Source: Paulownia fortunei
Lineage: Eukaryota; Streptophyta; Magnoliopsida; Lamiales; Paulowniaceae
DNA: 64,000 nt
Assembly: GCA_019321725.1 (NCBI GenBank)
Contig: CM033107.1
Location: 18,591,445-18,655,444 of the forward strand
Reading direction: 5' to 3'
Shown here: positions 36,281 to 47,828 of the stretch, one piece after another
How positions within the stretch are numbered: the first letter of the stretch is position 1
Layout: every line of letters begins with the position of its first letter
Program-made: the position numbers and the translations under genes
The notes under the pieces: model-generated
Told to the model about the DNA's origin: nothing
Seen by the model: only the letters and a program-made list of their open reading frames with translations
Databases searched by the model: none

Positions 36281-36667
36281 GGTTTAGTCTCACTTTACCC
36301 CAATCTACTTTTGCTGAATATGACTTTACCCCCCTATACTCTCAATTGTCTCACTTTAACACCTGGTACTTTCATTCTATCTCACTTTAACCTCTTGTAT
36401 TCTCATTGTTTTACTTTACCCCCTTGTACTATTAAAAAAATTACCAAATTACCTTTACCAATTATTTATAGTAAAATTATTTTAAATTTTTTAAAGATTA
36501 ATAGACTTGTATTTATATTTTAATACTTTTTCAAATTAATTAATAACACTTAACAATAAGTTCATTTGAATTTTATTATCATTAAATTTTAATAGCTATT
36601 TTTTATAAATATAGTTCCTATTAAATTTCTATATTGTATGATATCTTTATTAGCTAATACATTTTAC
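36281..36667 (+). repeat. Left long TIR of MULE-like element
   Basis: Outer part has four to five diverged repeats of a CTCACTTTAxCCCC-TGTACT-type motif, then TTACCAAATTACCTTTACC, then an AT-rich inner part ending TTATTAGCTAATACATTTTA. The frame 36311-36523 lies entirely in it. Confidence 0.8.
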
Positions 36668-39600
36668 TTATAAAGTTTCTACTTGTCCTAAATATAAAAA
36701 ATATATAACATATTTCTATTCTTTTTTAAATACATAAAATATTGGTAATAAATTTCTCATTGTTAATGAATTATTAAAATTTCATAAAAAACTATGTTAA
36801 ATTGAAAAAAGGTTTTTGTAGGTATGATTTAGCAGTATTAAATAAATTATAAATAGTCAAATTATTGTAATTTAATAGATATTATGTTTTATTTAAAAAA
36901 ATCATAGTCATTTTAGTATTTAATTTTATTACTATTACTTGATTATAATGATTATTTAGAATTTAACATAGTTTCTATGAATTTAAGATAATTCTATTAA
37001 TAATAAAAAAATATTACTAATATTTTATGTATTTAGTATGATAATATTTAAAAATATTTTATATATTTTTTAAATTTATATTGAGTAGGAAATTCATAAG
37101 TAAACTGTAATAAACGAGCCCCACACTACTCGGCCAATATGATTCATGCATTACATGTTATTCATAAGTGCTTGCATTGAAACTATATGGCATGATCTGT
37201 TTTACCTTATAATCATATTTGATCATTAAATTTCTAGGAAATCTCATAGGTGTTAGTTGTCGATCACCATAATATAAGTAATCAATATTAAATTTAAATA
37301 AGAAGAAAATAAGGTTGATCAATATTGGATATTAATGGGATATATATGTTATAATTTTAGAAGTGTTAAAGTTGTTACTAGTAAGCTTATACGGTTTGAT
37401 TCGATTTCATCCAGGTATGTCAAAAGTATATATTGGTAAATTACATATTTGGGACATTGGACATAAGATAATATGATTCAAAGGTGATATTACAATATTC
37501 ATTTATGTATAAGATTATATAATTTTTAATATAGATAATTATTTAAGAATCGGGTAACAATCGGGTAAGAAATTAAATGAACGGTTAGGAAATTAGCTTA
37601 TGAATTATCTATGGTATCTTGTGGTAATTAAAATAGGATGCAATAAAATTAATGTATAGTAAGACACATGTGATCTAGGATTGAAAGATGGGTGAAAGGT
37701 TAGATTTATACCACAACTTACCACCTCAAGCTTGCTACCAAGCTTAAGCAAGCACCTCAAGTGCCACCTCAAGCTTTCTTTCACTCTTAGCCATTTACCC
37801 ATGACCCTCAACCATTTTCAGTCATTTTCAGGGTCCAAACTCATGTCAAAAATCTCTCTAAGTTGGCCCTAATTGATTCCAAATGATAGAAAAGGGCAAA
37901 GGAAGCAGTAATCACAAGTAGAAGCTGAAACTGGCATAAGTGAGGTTCATATACAATTTTGACATCAAATTTTATATTGTTTGAGGGTTTTGTAATTTCT
38001 TAAGATTCTTATCTTTTTCATGATGATGTTAGAGGTTATTCATAGGGTTATTATGCATAAGAGAATTATTTGTGGTTGCAAACACATAGTAGAACTACTA
38101 AGGGGCAGAATCTATATATATGTTGATTTCTAGTTTATTGAGCCTAAAATATGCAAGAAACCTTGGGTAAATTCTATATTTATCATCATGAACGTGTTTA
38201 TATAGGATTTAAGATTATGTATTTAGTTTTGGATAGCTTGGGAATTAAAATATTGCATGATAATTAAAGAGATGCTCGGAACTGTCTCCGTCGAATTTTA
38301 GATTATGTCATATGTGAAGGGGATTGGTTTAACAAAATTAAATCCATTACTTTTGGCAATAATATGACTTGATTATCTCTTTGTATATGTTATCTAAGAG
38401 TGGTGAAAATTAGGGAGTGATTGAATATACTTAAGGGTGCCAAAACTATTAATGTCATGAAGTTCGCAAAACTATCACGGTAGGAAAAATTAGTTTTAGT
38501 ATGCTGTGAAGGGAGTTGAACTTGGGAAGCTATATCCGTGCGTTTTAGCCATTCTATGACATTTTTACAATTTTTTATGTTATATAGATGCGATAAAAAT
38601 TGGGGAGTGAATGAATATATTTAAGGGTATCAAAATTTGAATGACCCGAATTCGTCATAGAGAGAGGTAAAATCACCAAGGAAACTAAAGGTTTCAACTG
38701 CGTCGTATGTTGACTCAATCCAATTAATACGGTAGCAAGAAAATGTGAAGTTGTGAATCTGTCCTATTTGGGTCATTAATATGTTCTAGCATAGACGTGG
38801 TATATTTGATCCCTGAAATTTAAGGTGATGTTGTAAGAGTTATAATATATCAATTAAGTAAGGTTAGTATACATTTAAGATGGGGAACAAATATGCGTAG
38901 AAGGTTGTATTCAGTTATAGTTTCTAAGTGGTAAGGTTGTTTAGTTAAATTGAGATTCAAGGTCTTTATACTACATTAGGTATAATGAACTTGTTAATTG
39001 AGGATGGTGATTGATATCTTGTATTTTTACAGATTATTTCACATCTAAGATTGGGGAGTAATACTTAAGAAACCTAGAAGTAACACATAACGATCAAAGG
39101 TAAGTGAAAATCCATTTGCAACTATAATGCATGAACATAGTATGCCTTGAAGCATTTATACTTAATGTTTTGATGATGTTTAAATTAATTGGATGATAAG
39201 TATAGTATGTACCTTAATAGTTTTATGATTCTTAAAACATGTTGAGAGCAAGGTGACTTACATTTCATATTAAACATACCATTCATGAGCATTTACATGT
39301 GCATGCATGACATATGAGTATAGTTGAGGTTCTTGCATGCATGATATGATTTGAGACATGATTTTCAGAAAAAAGAATATTTTGGTTGGCCACTATTAGT
39401 GTACTGAGGCATGCGAGGCGTGCTTATGTGATATTTTGGGGCACCATAAGTATTACTTCTTGGAGGATCATAGGGGTTGACAGGGGGTGTGCCTCTAGTG
39501 GAAATGAGAGGGTGGACCACTTGACTGTGCCTTTATTAATGGTGCTGGTGGGAAGACTTCTTGAGGATTGCAGGGGAAGACAGGGGTGGACCTCTAGTGA

Positions 39601-40372
39601 TCCCAGGAGATGGCCCCCTGATTGTGTTAATCTGTTTATGGCCATGTGATTATTGATATTATTGAGAGCTTTATTCGGTATATAGTAAGTAGGCCAAGGG
39701 CCTAGTAGTGGAAAATGATTTTGAAGGAACTGTTTTGGTTGAGGAGCTTGCATTCCTGGCATGATTTCATAGAGATGCATCATATATATGTTAGATTATC
39801 TCTTCAGCATGCATGATTTTCACTTACTGAGCATTAACTCATGTAGTTCATGCATTATAGGTAAGCATGGTGATACTTGAGACTCTGAGGCTTACTGGGC
39901 TGGTTGTTGGGAGCTCCTAAAGGCTTCTAAGGATCACTGTACATGAATGATCACTTGCTGGGTTGTGTTGTGGGTATATTCTAATTTTTATAATTATTAT
40001 TATTGTGTAAATTATTTTCTATATATAAAAGGTTACAAGATACAAAATGTCCTTACTTATTCCGAAAGTATAGGCTATTATTTTAATTTTTAAGTCTACC
40101 GTATTATAACTTTGGGATGTCGTGTCCTATATAACTCTTGAAATTTTATAGTAAATAAGTTTGAGAATAGCGTAAATGTGATTGGTGTTGTGTTTTTTTA
40201 TATAAATGGTGATTTTTCAATATACATGGTTATATGTAAGAAAATACTTTCACTGTTTTTCAAAGTGCTATAATTGACAAAAAATTTTTATATATACACA
40301 TGTACACACATGTGCTACCTTTTCAAAATTATTGTTATATCAATATCTATATTTAGTGGTGGGGGTGTTCCA
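36668..40372. other. Interior of MULE-like element, possibly captured LTR-type sequence
   Basis: No protein is recognised on either strand. The part from about 37600 to 40150 is less AT-rich than the TIRs and has the look of a plant chromovirus LTR or leader, for example the ATGCATGA-rich stretch at 39270-39360 and the late TTGGGATGTCGTGTCC at about 40111; that is recognition by style, not alignment. A roughly 100 bp tandem duplication is present at 39440-39640. The frames 39386-39649 and 39424-39783 overlap that duplication on opposite strands and have no family likeness. Confidence 0.35.
39440..39640 (+). repeat. Two-copy tandem repeat of about 100 bp
   Basis: Copy one (39440-39532) has ACTTCTTGGAGGAT, GACAGGGGGTG, CCTCTAGTGGAAATGAGA. 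Copy two (39540-39635) has ACTTCTTGAGGATTGCAGGGG, GACAGGGGTGGACCTCTAGTG, CAGGAGATGG. Both are GC-richer than the surroundings. Confidence 0.65.
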
Positions 40373-40753
40373 TAAAGTGCATTAGCTAATAAAAAATATT
40401 TTACTATATATTATGTAGTCTATGTTAAATTAAAATATAACTATTAAAATGTAAGTACAATAAAATTTTAAATGAGTTTAATGTCAAGTATTAATTAATC
40501 AAATTGAAAAAAATATTAAAATATATATAAATATATTAATTTTAGAACATAAAGTAATTTTAATATAAATAATAGGTAATGGTAATTTGGTAAATATTTT
40601 TAGAGTATGGGGGTAAAATGAGACAATAAGAGTATAAGGGGGATAAAGTGAGACAGAATGAGAGTACAAAAGGATAAAGTGAGATAATTGATAGTACAAG
40701 AGGGGTGAAGTGATACTCAATAAGAGTAGAGGGAGGTAAAGTGGAATTAACCC
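40373..40753 (-). repeat. Right long TIR of MULE-like element
   Basis: Reverse complement of the left TIR with many substitutions; the inner end is TAAAGTGCATTAGCTAATAA. The two overlapping minus-strand frames at 40499-40906 are products of this low-complexity repeat. Confidence 0.8.
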
Positions 40754-40762
40754 AATAGATAA

Positions 40763-41849
40763 TACACATAAAACAAAAAGAAAAAAGAAAAAAATAATGA
40801 ATGGGTTACTTAGCAATGAAAGGTACAAGAATAGTATGTAGGGTTCTAATGAATTGTGCAAAATGGGAATAGTAGAAACAATGAAATACAAATGAGAAAG
40901 ACGCATGTCTTTTTATTTATGTTTATGTACTGAAACTAAAAATACTTCTAGGAACATATATACAAAGTTCAGAAGTATAAGAAAATGACGAGCTCAATTG
41001 CAAATATGCAAAATTCACATGTTACAAGGATTTTTAAAGCACAATTTCCATGTGAATTAGAAGGTTAATAACTTAAAGTTTTCCAATATGTACTGTATTA
41101 TAAAATCTAGAATATTTGGATTTTTTTCCTTTCAAGTTCAATACTTTTATAAACCAATATACTCAAAGATACATGAATTGAAAAAAATGCTCAATCGCAT
41201 TCATTGTGGTGCTGTAAGATTTGGGTATGAGACTTTGACTTTTTGTTGAAATAATGGAAAAATTATACTTGCACCTATTGAAGCTCCTAAATAATTGTAC
41301 AAGTTGTTTACTTTTGAGTTAGAATAGGCTATCGAGATGAGGGGTTTATACTTTTCGAGTAGAGGGAATGGTCTATCATGACCTTCCAAGATTAATTATC
41401 AAGGAAGATGGTTTTGGGCATTTCAATTGTATTTTGTTAAAAAAAATGAGGTAGAAAACTTGATTTTATCTAAAATTGCTGTAAAGAAACACATAAAACT
41501 TGTAGAGGTAAATTTATATGCAAGAATCTTCAGAAGATTGAAGTATTGTCCTTTAATGGATGACATTCAATTCCATATATTAGAAGATGTGAAATTAGAT
41601 CAACGAGTGTATAATTCTTCAATAGTTGATCAAATTGTAGCAATATGGGTTGAAGAAAATAATGGTACCATATATTTCAAATGAGACATTGTAGTCCATA
41701 CAAATTAAGGCCACAGACACAGAAAACATTATTATGGGTATTACGACCCATTGCAATATTGAAAAATTCTTGTATGGTGGATGAAATATCGTTACCTATG
41801 ATCAAATTGTGAAAGCTTAATACAAGGTAAAGATGAATAAACAATCAAC
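40763..41849 (+). mobile_element. Helitron body upstream of helicase remnant
   Basis: An 85-codon frame at 41427-41684 (with VYNSSIVDQIVAIWVEENN) sits where Helitron Rep/helicase proteins have the segment before the VVPYNP block; the likeness is weak. No HUH motif can be seen. Confidence 0.4.
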
Positions 41850-43334
41850 AAAAGTAGAAAAAATAGATTGAGAGTTCAAGTTCAAAATGCACAACTGAAC
41901 AATGAGTGCGTAGTACCTTACAATCCATATCTATTATCAAGATATAATTGTCATATCAATATTGAGATATGTTCAAGAGTGACAACAATGAAATATCTTT
42001 ACAAATATATCTATAAGAGACATGACAGAGTAGCAAATCATCTCACCCACAACGATGATAAAAATTTAATTGATGAACTTAAATATTTTCAAGATGCTCG
42101 GTGGGTCTCTGCTCAAGAAGTATTATAGAGAATTTTTGAATTTAATTTGAATATGATATTTCCAATAGTTATCAACTTGCAATTTCACCTCCTAAATGAA
42201 CAATGTGTGACTTATTTGGAAAATCAAAATTAAAAAATATTTTGAGATGGGATCACGTCTCCAAAACAATGAGCACAAAGTATTTTTCTATTTGCTTTAA
42301 AAGTGAAAGTGCAAGAAATGTCTTTCTAGGGAATTTTCAAAGTACTATGTATGGGACAAACAAGATAAATTTTTAAAAGAAAAAAAGAAAAGAGATGTGA
42401 TTTGGGTGTATAAATACTAAATATCATGTTGAAAGAGAAATATATTATCTTAGATTACTTGTCAGAGGGCCAACATCTTTCCAAGATTTTCTAACAGTAA
42501 AAGGTATACAATAATCCAATTTTAAAGAAGCTGAACAAAAAAGAGGATTGCTAGAATCTGATCTAAGTATTATTGAATATTTAAATAAAGTTTTCGCTTT
42601 GCAAAAGCCACACTAACTCCGAAGACTATTCGTAATCATCTTGGTTTACTATGTACCAACAAATGTGAGAATTCTTTGGGATACATACTTTGAGGCAATG
42701 TCTGAAGATTTCAAAAAAGAAATAGAAACCTTAGTTGAACTACAAGTTGCTAAAATTTTGAAAAGTTAGAATTTTTTCCTAGAGAGCAATGGAAAAAACA
42801 TCAGTCCATATAATCTTCCAAACATTTCTATTGATTTAGATAACATCGACAAAGATTTTTCAAGTGGGATACAAGATGAAATGTCAATAGAAATAACTTC
42901 GAAAGATTATGAAACAAAGCTAAAGTTTGAATTCCGAACAACATAAAGTTTTTTCAATTATATTAGATTTCATACAACAGGGTAAAGGTGGAATTTTTTA
43001 TATTGGTGGGCCAGGTAGAACAGGAAAAACATTCTTATACCATGCATTTTTAGTTCATCTTTGATCCAAATATCTAATAGCACTTGTAATTGGGATGTTT
43101 GGAGTTGCTACTACAATAATGCTAGGGGAGAACAACACATTCATGTTTCAAATTACCAATAGATGCAAATGGATCAAGTGAGTATACTATGTCCAAACAA
43201 AATGGAGCTGCAGAGCTATTACATAAGTAGAATTATTTTTATGGCAAGAAGCACCAATGATGAAATGATGGATCATTGAGCATGTTGATAAATTATTGAA
43301 AGATATAATGAGAAATAATGAAGATTTTAGTGGA

Positions 43335-43964
43335 TGATGTGGCATACTTTATCCCTGATGGGCTTGTCTAAGTTGGGTCCTAACTGGGATCTTGGGATAG
43401 TGAGGATTCATGTGGTCTTAGGCCCAAGTGGTGTTACTGATTAGCAATAGGGTGGTCTACCCTAGATTAAATAATGAAGGCTAATCTACCCTGCCCATGA
43501 TCGAGTTGGGCGAACAGGTTATGTGCTTATGAGCTGAGCTGAGGTGTTCAACTGGATATGATCTAAGAGCAAGAGGCTTAACTTTAAAATGATTGGGAGA
43601 GTAGAGAAGAATCCTATTGTGATCGTATCAGGATGCTGGAAAGGGAAAGAAAATATGTCCATATCTAATAGGCATAATTTTAGGAGATTGGCCTTATCCC
43701 CGTAAGGTAATAGAATCCTTCATTAATTCTACCACTTTGATAAACTGCTATAAAAGATGGCTGGAGGTAAGATTTATTTTTTACGCACAACTATTATACA
43801 TATTTTGATCGAGTGATTGAGACTCTTGATACTCTTACTGACTTGAACATTGAAGTGTTTTCTCTGGGCACTCCCTAGCATTATGCAGGTTAATTCAAGC
43901 ATGGCTTGTGATCGAGTTTTTGAATCCAAATTTCTTGATTGTTGCTGAGATTTTGAGCACATAA
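43335..43964 (+). mobile_element. Solo LTR (630 bp) with perfect 5 bp target duplication inside Helitron helicase
   Basis: The helicase reading breaks after NEDFSG and resumes with SGKAIV. The insert starts TGATGTG and ends CACATAA; a C-to-A change would give the fully inverted CACATCA, as expected of LTR ends. It is flanked by GTGGA at 43330-43334 and 43965-43969, identical. TATAAAAG at 43749-43756 fits an LTR core promoter. The insert is less AT-rich than the Helitron. No other copy of this family was seen in the window. The strand is inferred from the TATA box. The frame 43774-43962 (-) is inside it. Confidence 0.82.
43749..43756 (+). promoter_or_regulatory. TATA box of solo LTR
   Basis: GCTATAAAAGATGGCTGG, about two thirds into the LTR, is the best core-promoter match in the insert. 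Confidence 0.45.
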
Positions 43965-44780
43965 GTGGAAAAGCGATAGTTTTTTATGGAGATTATAGAC
44001 AAGTACTATCAGTTGTTCCTAGGGAAACAATCTATGAAACTATATCTCCAAGTTTGTTGAACTCATAATTGTGATCTAAAATGAAAAAAAATACTTTGTC
44101 AAATTGTATAAGGTCGATGAATGATTCAAACTTCAGTGAGTTTTTATTTAAAGTAGAAAAAAGGTGAAGAACCAACTAACACTGACGGTAACATCAAAAT
44201 TTCAAAAAAGATGATTATTGAGTATGACAATAAAGAAGACTCAATACAACAACTTATTAGGGCTATTTTTCTTGCTTTACATAAGAATGCTCACTTAGCA
44301 CATTACATGACAAGCGGAGTAATATTATCCATTATAAATGAGCATGTTGATAGTTTGAATGATAAGTTAATCTCTATCTTTCCTAAAGAAGTAAGAATTT
44401 TTAATAGTTTTGATGAAACAATTGATGACACAAAACAACTATTATGAGGAGAGTTTTTTGAACTCTTTAACTCCAAATCGATTTACGCATATATTGTGCT
44501 TGGGCGACATACTAGAAAGGTCTTTATGCCTAGAATACCATTTTCGTAAATTGAAAATGAAAGTTATTTATTTCAATTTGGACGTAACAGTTCCCTATTA
44601 AACTTTGCTTTACCATGACAGTCAATAAAGCTCAGGGACAAACAATTCTAAATGTTAGTGTCAATTTGCCTCGTTCAGTATTTTCTCATTACCCATTATA
44701 TATTGTTCTCCCAAAAAGAACTTTGATGTCAACAACCAAAGTATTGATTAAGCTAGATACTATAAGTATAAGATGAAAGA

Positions 44781-45411
44781 TATTGACTAAAAATAATGTA
44801 CATATCAGTTTTGAGTACAGGTACAAACATTATTTCACCTAAGTTATATATTAAATACTATCAGTAGTAAGTACTATTATATTTTTCTTAGGACAACACA
44901 ACATTGAAGCAAGATTTAATGTAGTACAAAATTTTGATCACAAACAATCAGGCAATGTGAAAAACAATTCTAGCATTCAAATAATTAAAGAAAAAATAAT
45001 TTGATTACTTGTGATTGGCATATTCAATTTAAGTAGATAAAATGTTTATAGAATGATATATAAAAAATGACAAATGATATTTTACTCATTAAACATTGTT
45101 ATATTTTCTAATTATGACAGTTTTGAATTTTATTTACTTGAATTATAGGAGTTTGTTAGTTATATTATTTATCTTTTGAATTTTCATTGAATTTAATTCA
45201 TTAAATGTTTTATTTAATCATTCATATCATTAAATAATTAGTTTTCTTTATTTTTGAAGTACCTTGAAATATATTACTTTTTATCAAATAAAGTTTTTAT
45301 TTATAAAATATTCTCCAACATTCCAATTTTACTCCATTAAATTATTAAATAATATAATTAATTTATTAAAATCATATGAATTACGTGCAATGCACATGTA
45401 TTTTATTGGTT
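44781..45411 (+). mobile_element. Helitron 3' non-coding region and terminal hairpin
   Basis: AT-rich DNA without frames. Near the end, AAAATCATATGAATTACGTG (from about 45369) parallels the 3' end of the minus-strand Helitron. A hairpin ACGTGCAATGCACAT (45383-45397) has four paired bases around an AAT loop. The terminal tetranucleotide is no longer CTRR. Confidence 0.6.
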
Positions 45412-46149
45412 TACTTAAAAATTCTTAGACTTAGAACAATTATAAGTGAAGGTTCCATTTTTACCAAAACCTCATCATTTAATTTATGTTATTTGTTTAA
45501 TGTTGCACTAGTCCTAAGATCGCAAGCATAATCAAAGGAAAACATTAAATATACCTATGCACGCATCTACCATACATACATAATGGGATGATCATGGACC
45601 TTTATCCTATGTGATTCACTCGAGCTAAAGAGGATCAATGGGCAATCTAAGGGAGATTAATCAAAATGAAAATAAATCCTATTTATTACATAAATACATC
45701 ACCCATATATTCATATGCCTTTGCTTTTTTTCCACCATGCTCCTTCTTCTTGTCCATCAAAAATAAAAAAAAAGTCTCACTAACCTAATTTTACTCTCAT
45801 TACATTAGTTATCCTAACATGAAATCTTGGAAATTTTTCTAAGGGAAAGTATATAGGAGGGAGATAGAATTTACATTCAGAAACAAAATAGAGAAAAAAC
45901 GAGACTCACAGGCCTCATTTTAATTAAAAATCCAAAATAATAAAAAAACCATTCATGCATTCTAAATTCAACCATCACATGATCTAAATTTAAAGTACAT
46001 AAATTTACCCATTTTCATGTGTTGATTTTTAATTCGGAATAAATTGGCCTTTGGTTATTCATAAAAACTACCTTTTATTATTTTAAACTTAACAATTAAT
46101 TGTTAAAAATTAAATAAACCAAAAATTGTGTAACAATTACACAAAACAA
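45412..46149 (-). mobile_element. LTR fragment (family 2), right half
   Basis: Continues the LTR interrupted at 35257. It matches 62640-62950: shared blocks include the GGATCAA..CAATCTAAGGG stretch (45630 and 62826), the TATTACATAA..CATCACCCATATAT stretch (45694) and CTAATTTTACTCTCATTACAT (45787 against 62987). The outer end near 46149 is not defined. Confidence 0.55.
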
Positions 46150-46319
46150 AATTTTTGAAAATTAGACCTGGCGTTGCAGCGTCTTGAAAATAATTTACAA
46201 CCACGCTACGACGCTTGGTTCTTGAACTACGGCGTGAAAGCTTTAGAAGCTTTTTGTACTCCCATGCCACGGTGCCAAAGCTTTAGAAAACCTTCATCGT
46301 GGCCCTCCCACTTGGTGCT
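46150..46319. other. GC-richer segment abutting gypsy LTR
   Basis: About 150 bases with repeated GCGT/ACGC pieces (CTGGCGTTGCAGCGTCTTG, CACGCTACGACGCTTGG, CTACGGCGTG, CCACGGTGCC), in style like the cassettes inside the gypsy LTRs at 7520, 24213 and 49925 but lying outside an LTR. It gives the frame 46174-46383, for which there is no protein likeness. Confidence 0.4.
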
Positions 46320-47828
46320 TGTCGCAAAATATTTTACAAACTGCAAGTGCATGGTATCCAATTTTAATACAACGATGAGTTGAGTATCGCATCTACAATG
46401 ATTGTAATAAAAATTGCATCAAGTACCATAGTTAAAAAAATCCCAATTTTATCTAGAAAATCAAGTGATTATTGATAAACAAAGTAGAATAAGATAAAAA
46501 ATGCAAAGACAAGAGTGGAGTTCTTCAAAGTAATATAACAAACACCTTATGAGCAAGAAATTCTAAAAGAATGACTCACCTATGTTCTTCTTTCCAAAAC
46601 ATACCAATTCAAGTCAACAACATATGTAAGTTAAGAATTCCTAGGCTCATCAATTCCCTCTCTTGAGAGCCGAATTGACTATGAGTTCCAATATGAATTT
46701 CAATATCTTTATAAAAGCTTAAGAATAAAACTCTACTAAAGTCTAATGAATTCTTCTTCAAAATTTCAAAGATTTCATAAGCTTTTCAACTCTATGATTC
46801 CTAGGTTGTGTTATCCTTGTGATAATGTATAATCTTCCCTCTCTTGAATATCAAATTTCATATATCAAACAATCTCAATTAATGGCCAAATAATCAAAAT
46901 GCAATATTAGGCAAGATAACATAAACAAGATGAATAACTTGAACTAATATTGTTTGGAATTCAAAACATAGGATTAAATAAGATTACATCATCCTCTAGA
47001 AAGAAAAGTATAGTTCATCATGTATTAATATAACTTCAAGAAGTACGTAAGAAAGAACATGAAAATTGTTCACCAATTTGTGAAGTGAGAGAATGGTTGA
47101 AGCTCTCTTGTCTCCAAGAATGACTTCTTTGTCTTCAAGAATGGCTCTTTTTCTTATCAAGAATGGTTCTTTCTGTCCAGCATGCCTCATTCTATCCAAA
47201 ATACTTTCTCCTGTCCTAGCATGCCTTTGGAGGCTTTTGGAATTCTTAAAATTAGATGGAAGATGCTTTAAAAAGGGAAAAAAGACAATTCTGAAACCAA
47301 TTTTTGCTTTCTATATAGTATTTAGGTGAAAATAATTAGGTGAAACTGGCTTTTCATGCCTACATAATAATTATAGTATCTCTTAGCTTTCTATATCTTT
47401 ATGAATTATCTAAATATAACATTTGTGGAGAGAGTTATGCTCAAAATACCAAGATGTGGCATACCAAAAAGTTTAATCTAATGTTGACTCTTAAACTTGA
47501 TATTTCTTATTGAAATCAAAGGAACTGGATTTTGTGGTAATATAAAAGTTGTAGATCTATCTCTTAGCTTTCCAATGGCACAAGAATCAAGTCAATATGA
47601 TATTGAAACGAGGACTTATGATTGAAATATAAACACTGATATTAGTAGCAACACAATGCGAGTTCTTTCAAAATTTTAACCAAGTTTTTGTTTCTTTACA
47701 TTTTTTTTTATTTTACCATTACCTACAAGATTTCAAACTAAATGTATAAAAAGTGACATAAACACTTGAAAATAAACCAAATGTTAATCAAAAGGCATAT
47801 AAATTGTTGGTATAAAACCAACTTATCA
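46320..47828 (-). mobile_element. Gypsy 3' LTR (minus orientation), second copy
   Basis: On the minus strand it starts TGATAAGTTGG at 47828 and ends in TGTAAAATATTTTGCGACA at 46320. It pairs with the 5' LTR-type copy at 6309-8195 over most of its length but lacks that copy's GC-rich cassette and some neighbouring sequence, so it is about 380 bp shorter. The plus-strand bases just right of it (47829-47848, AATACCCCCAAACTTG) are a reversed polypurine tract, so this is a 3' LTR. Confidence 0.75.

Larger units (their letters stand above)
36281..40753. mobile_element. Mutator-like (MULE) element with long TIRs and 9 bp target duplication
   Basis: Inverted repeats of about 380 bp (36281-36667 and 40373-40753) bound the element. 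The ends read GGTTTAGTCTCACTTTACC and, on the other strand, GGGTTAATTCCACTTTACC, 15 of 19 alike. The flanks AATAAATAA (36272-36280) and AATAGATAA (40754-40762) agree at 8 of 9, the 9 bp duplication expected for Mutator-like elements; the AT-rich context weakens this somewhat. No transposase can be read inside, so the element is non-autonomous. Interior 36668-40372 is described separately. It sits within the plus-strand Helitron. Confidence 0.78.
41850..44780 (+). pseudogene. Helitron Rep-helicase protein remnant, split by a solo LTR
   Basis: The frame at 41868-42128 has VVPYNPYLLSRYNCHINIEI and TMKYLYKYIYKRHDR, the most conserved part of the Helitron N-terminal domain. Downstream pieces in shifting frames include RGPTSFQDFLTVKG (42460-42510), a YFEAMSEDFKKEIE block (42690), and Walker A as GGPGRTGKTFLYHA (about 43007-43048; usual form GGPGGTGKT). 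EAPMMK lies near 43245 and MRNNEDF near 43310. After the LTR insertion the reading resumes with SGKAIVFYGDYRQVLSVVP (43966-44020), then SFDET (44409), then TMTVNKAQGQTILN and SVFSHYPLYIVLPKR (44610-44730), the last motifs. Many stops; dead. Confidence 0.88.
35258..45411 (+). mobile_element. Helitron (plus orientation) with nested MULE-like element and solo LTR
   Basis: The 5' end TCTATATTATTATAAAA at 35258 is preceded by A and matches the end of the minus-strand Helitron. A helicase remnant (41850-44780) and a 3' hairpin at 45383-45397 follow in the expected order. The 3' terminal CTRR is decayed: by alignment to the other Helitron it corresponds to GGTT at 45408-45411, followed by T. The flanking LTR halves (35257 and 45412) are continuous in the copy at 62531-63054, which acts as a diverged empty site. 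A MULE-like element (36281-40753) and a solo LTR (43335-43964) account for about half its length. No Rep (HUH) motif was found; its place may be lost between 40763 and 41850. Confidence 0.8.

Noticed and set aside
39386..39783. Two overlapping frames on opposite strands inside the MULE-like element, considered as a captured gene (Pack-MULE)
   Set aside because: They coincide with a two-copy tandem repeat and share no pattern with known proteins; there are no exon-like neighbours.
40499..40906. 135-codon minus-strand frame rich in Leu, Ile, Phe and Pro, resembling a membrane protein
   Set aside because: It is the translation of the repetitive right TIR and the adjacent AT-rich DNA; hydrophobicity comes from base composition.
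41427..41684. Considered as the Helitron Rep (HUH) domain
   Set aside because: No HUH or paired Tyr motif can be read; at best it is the segment next to it.
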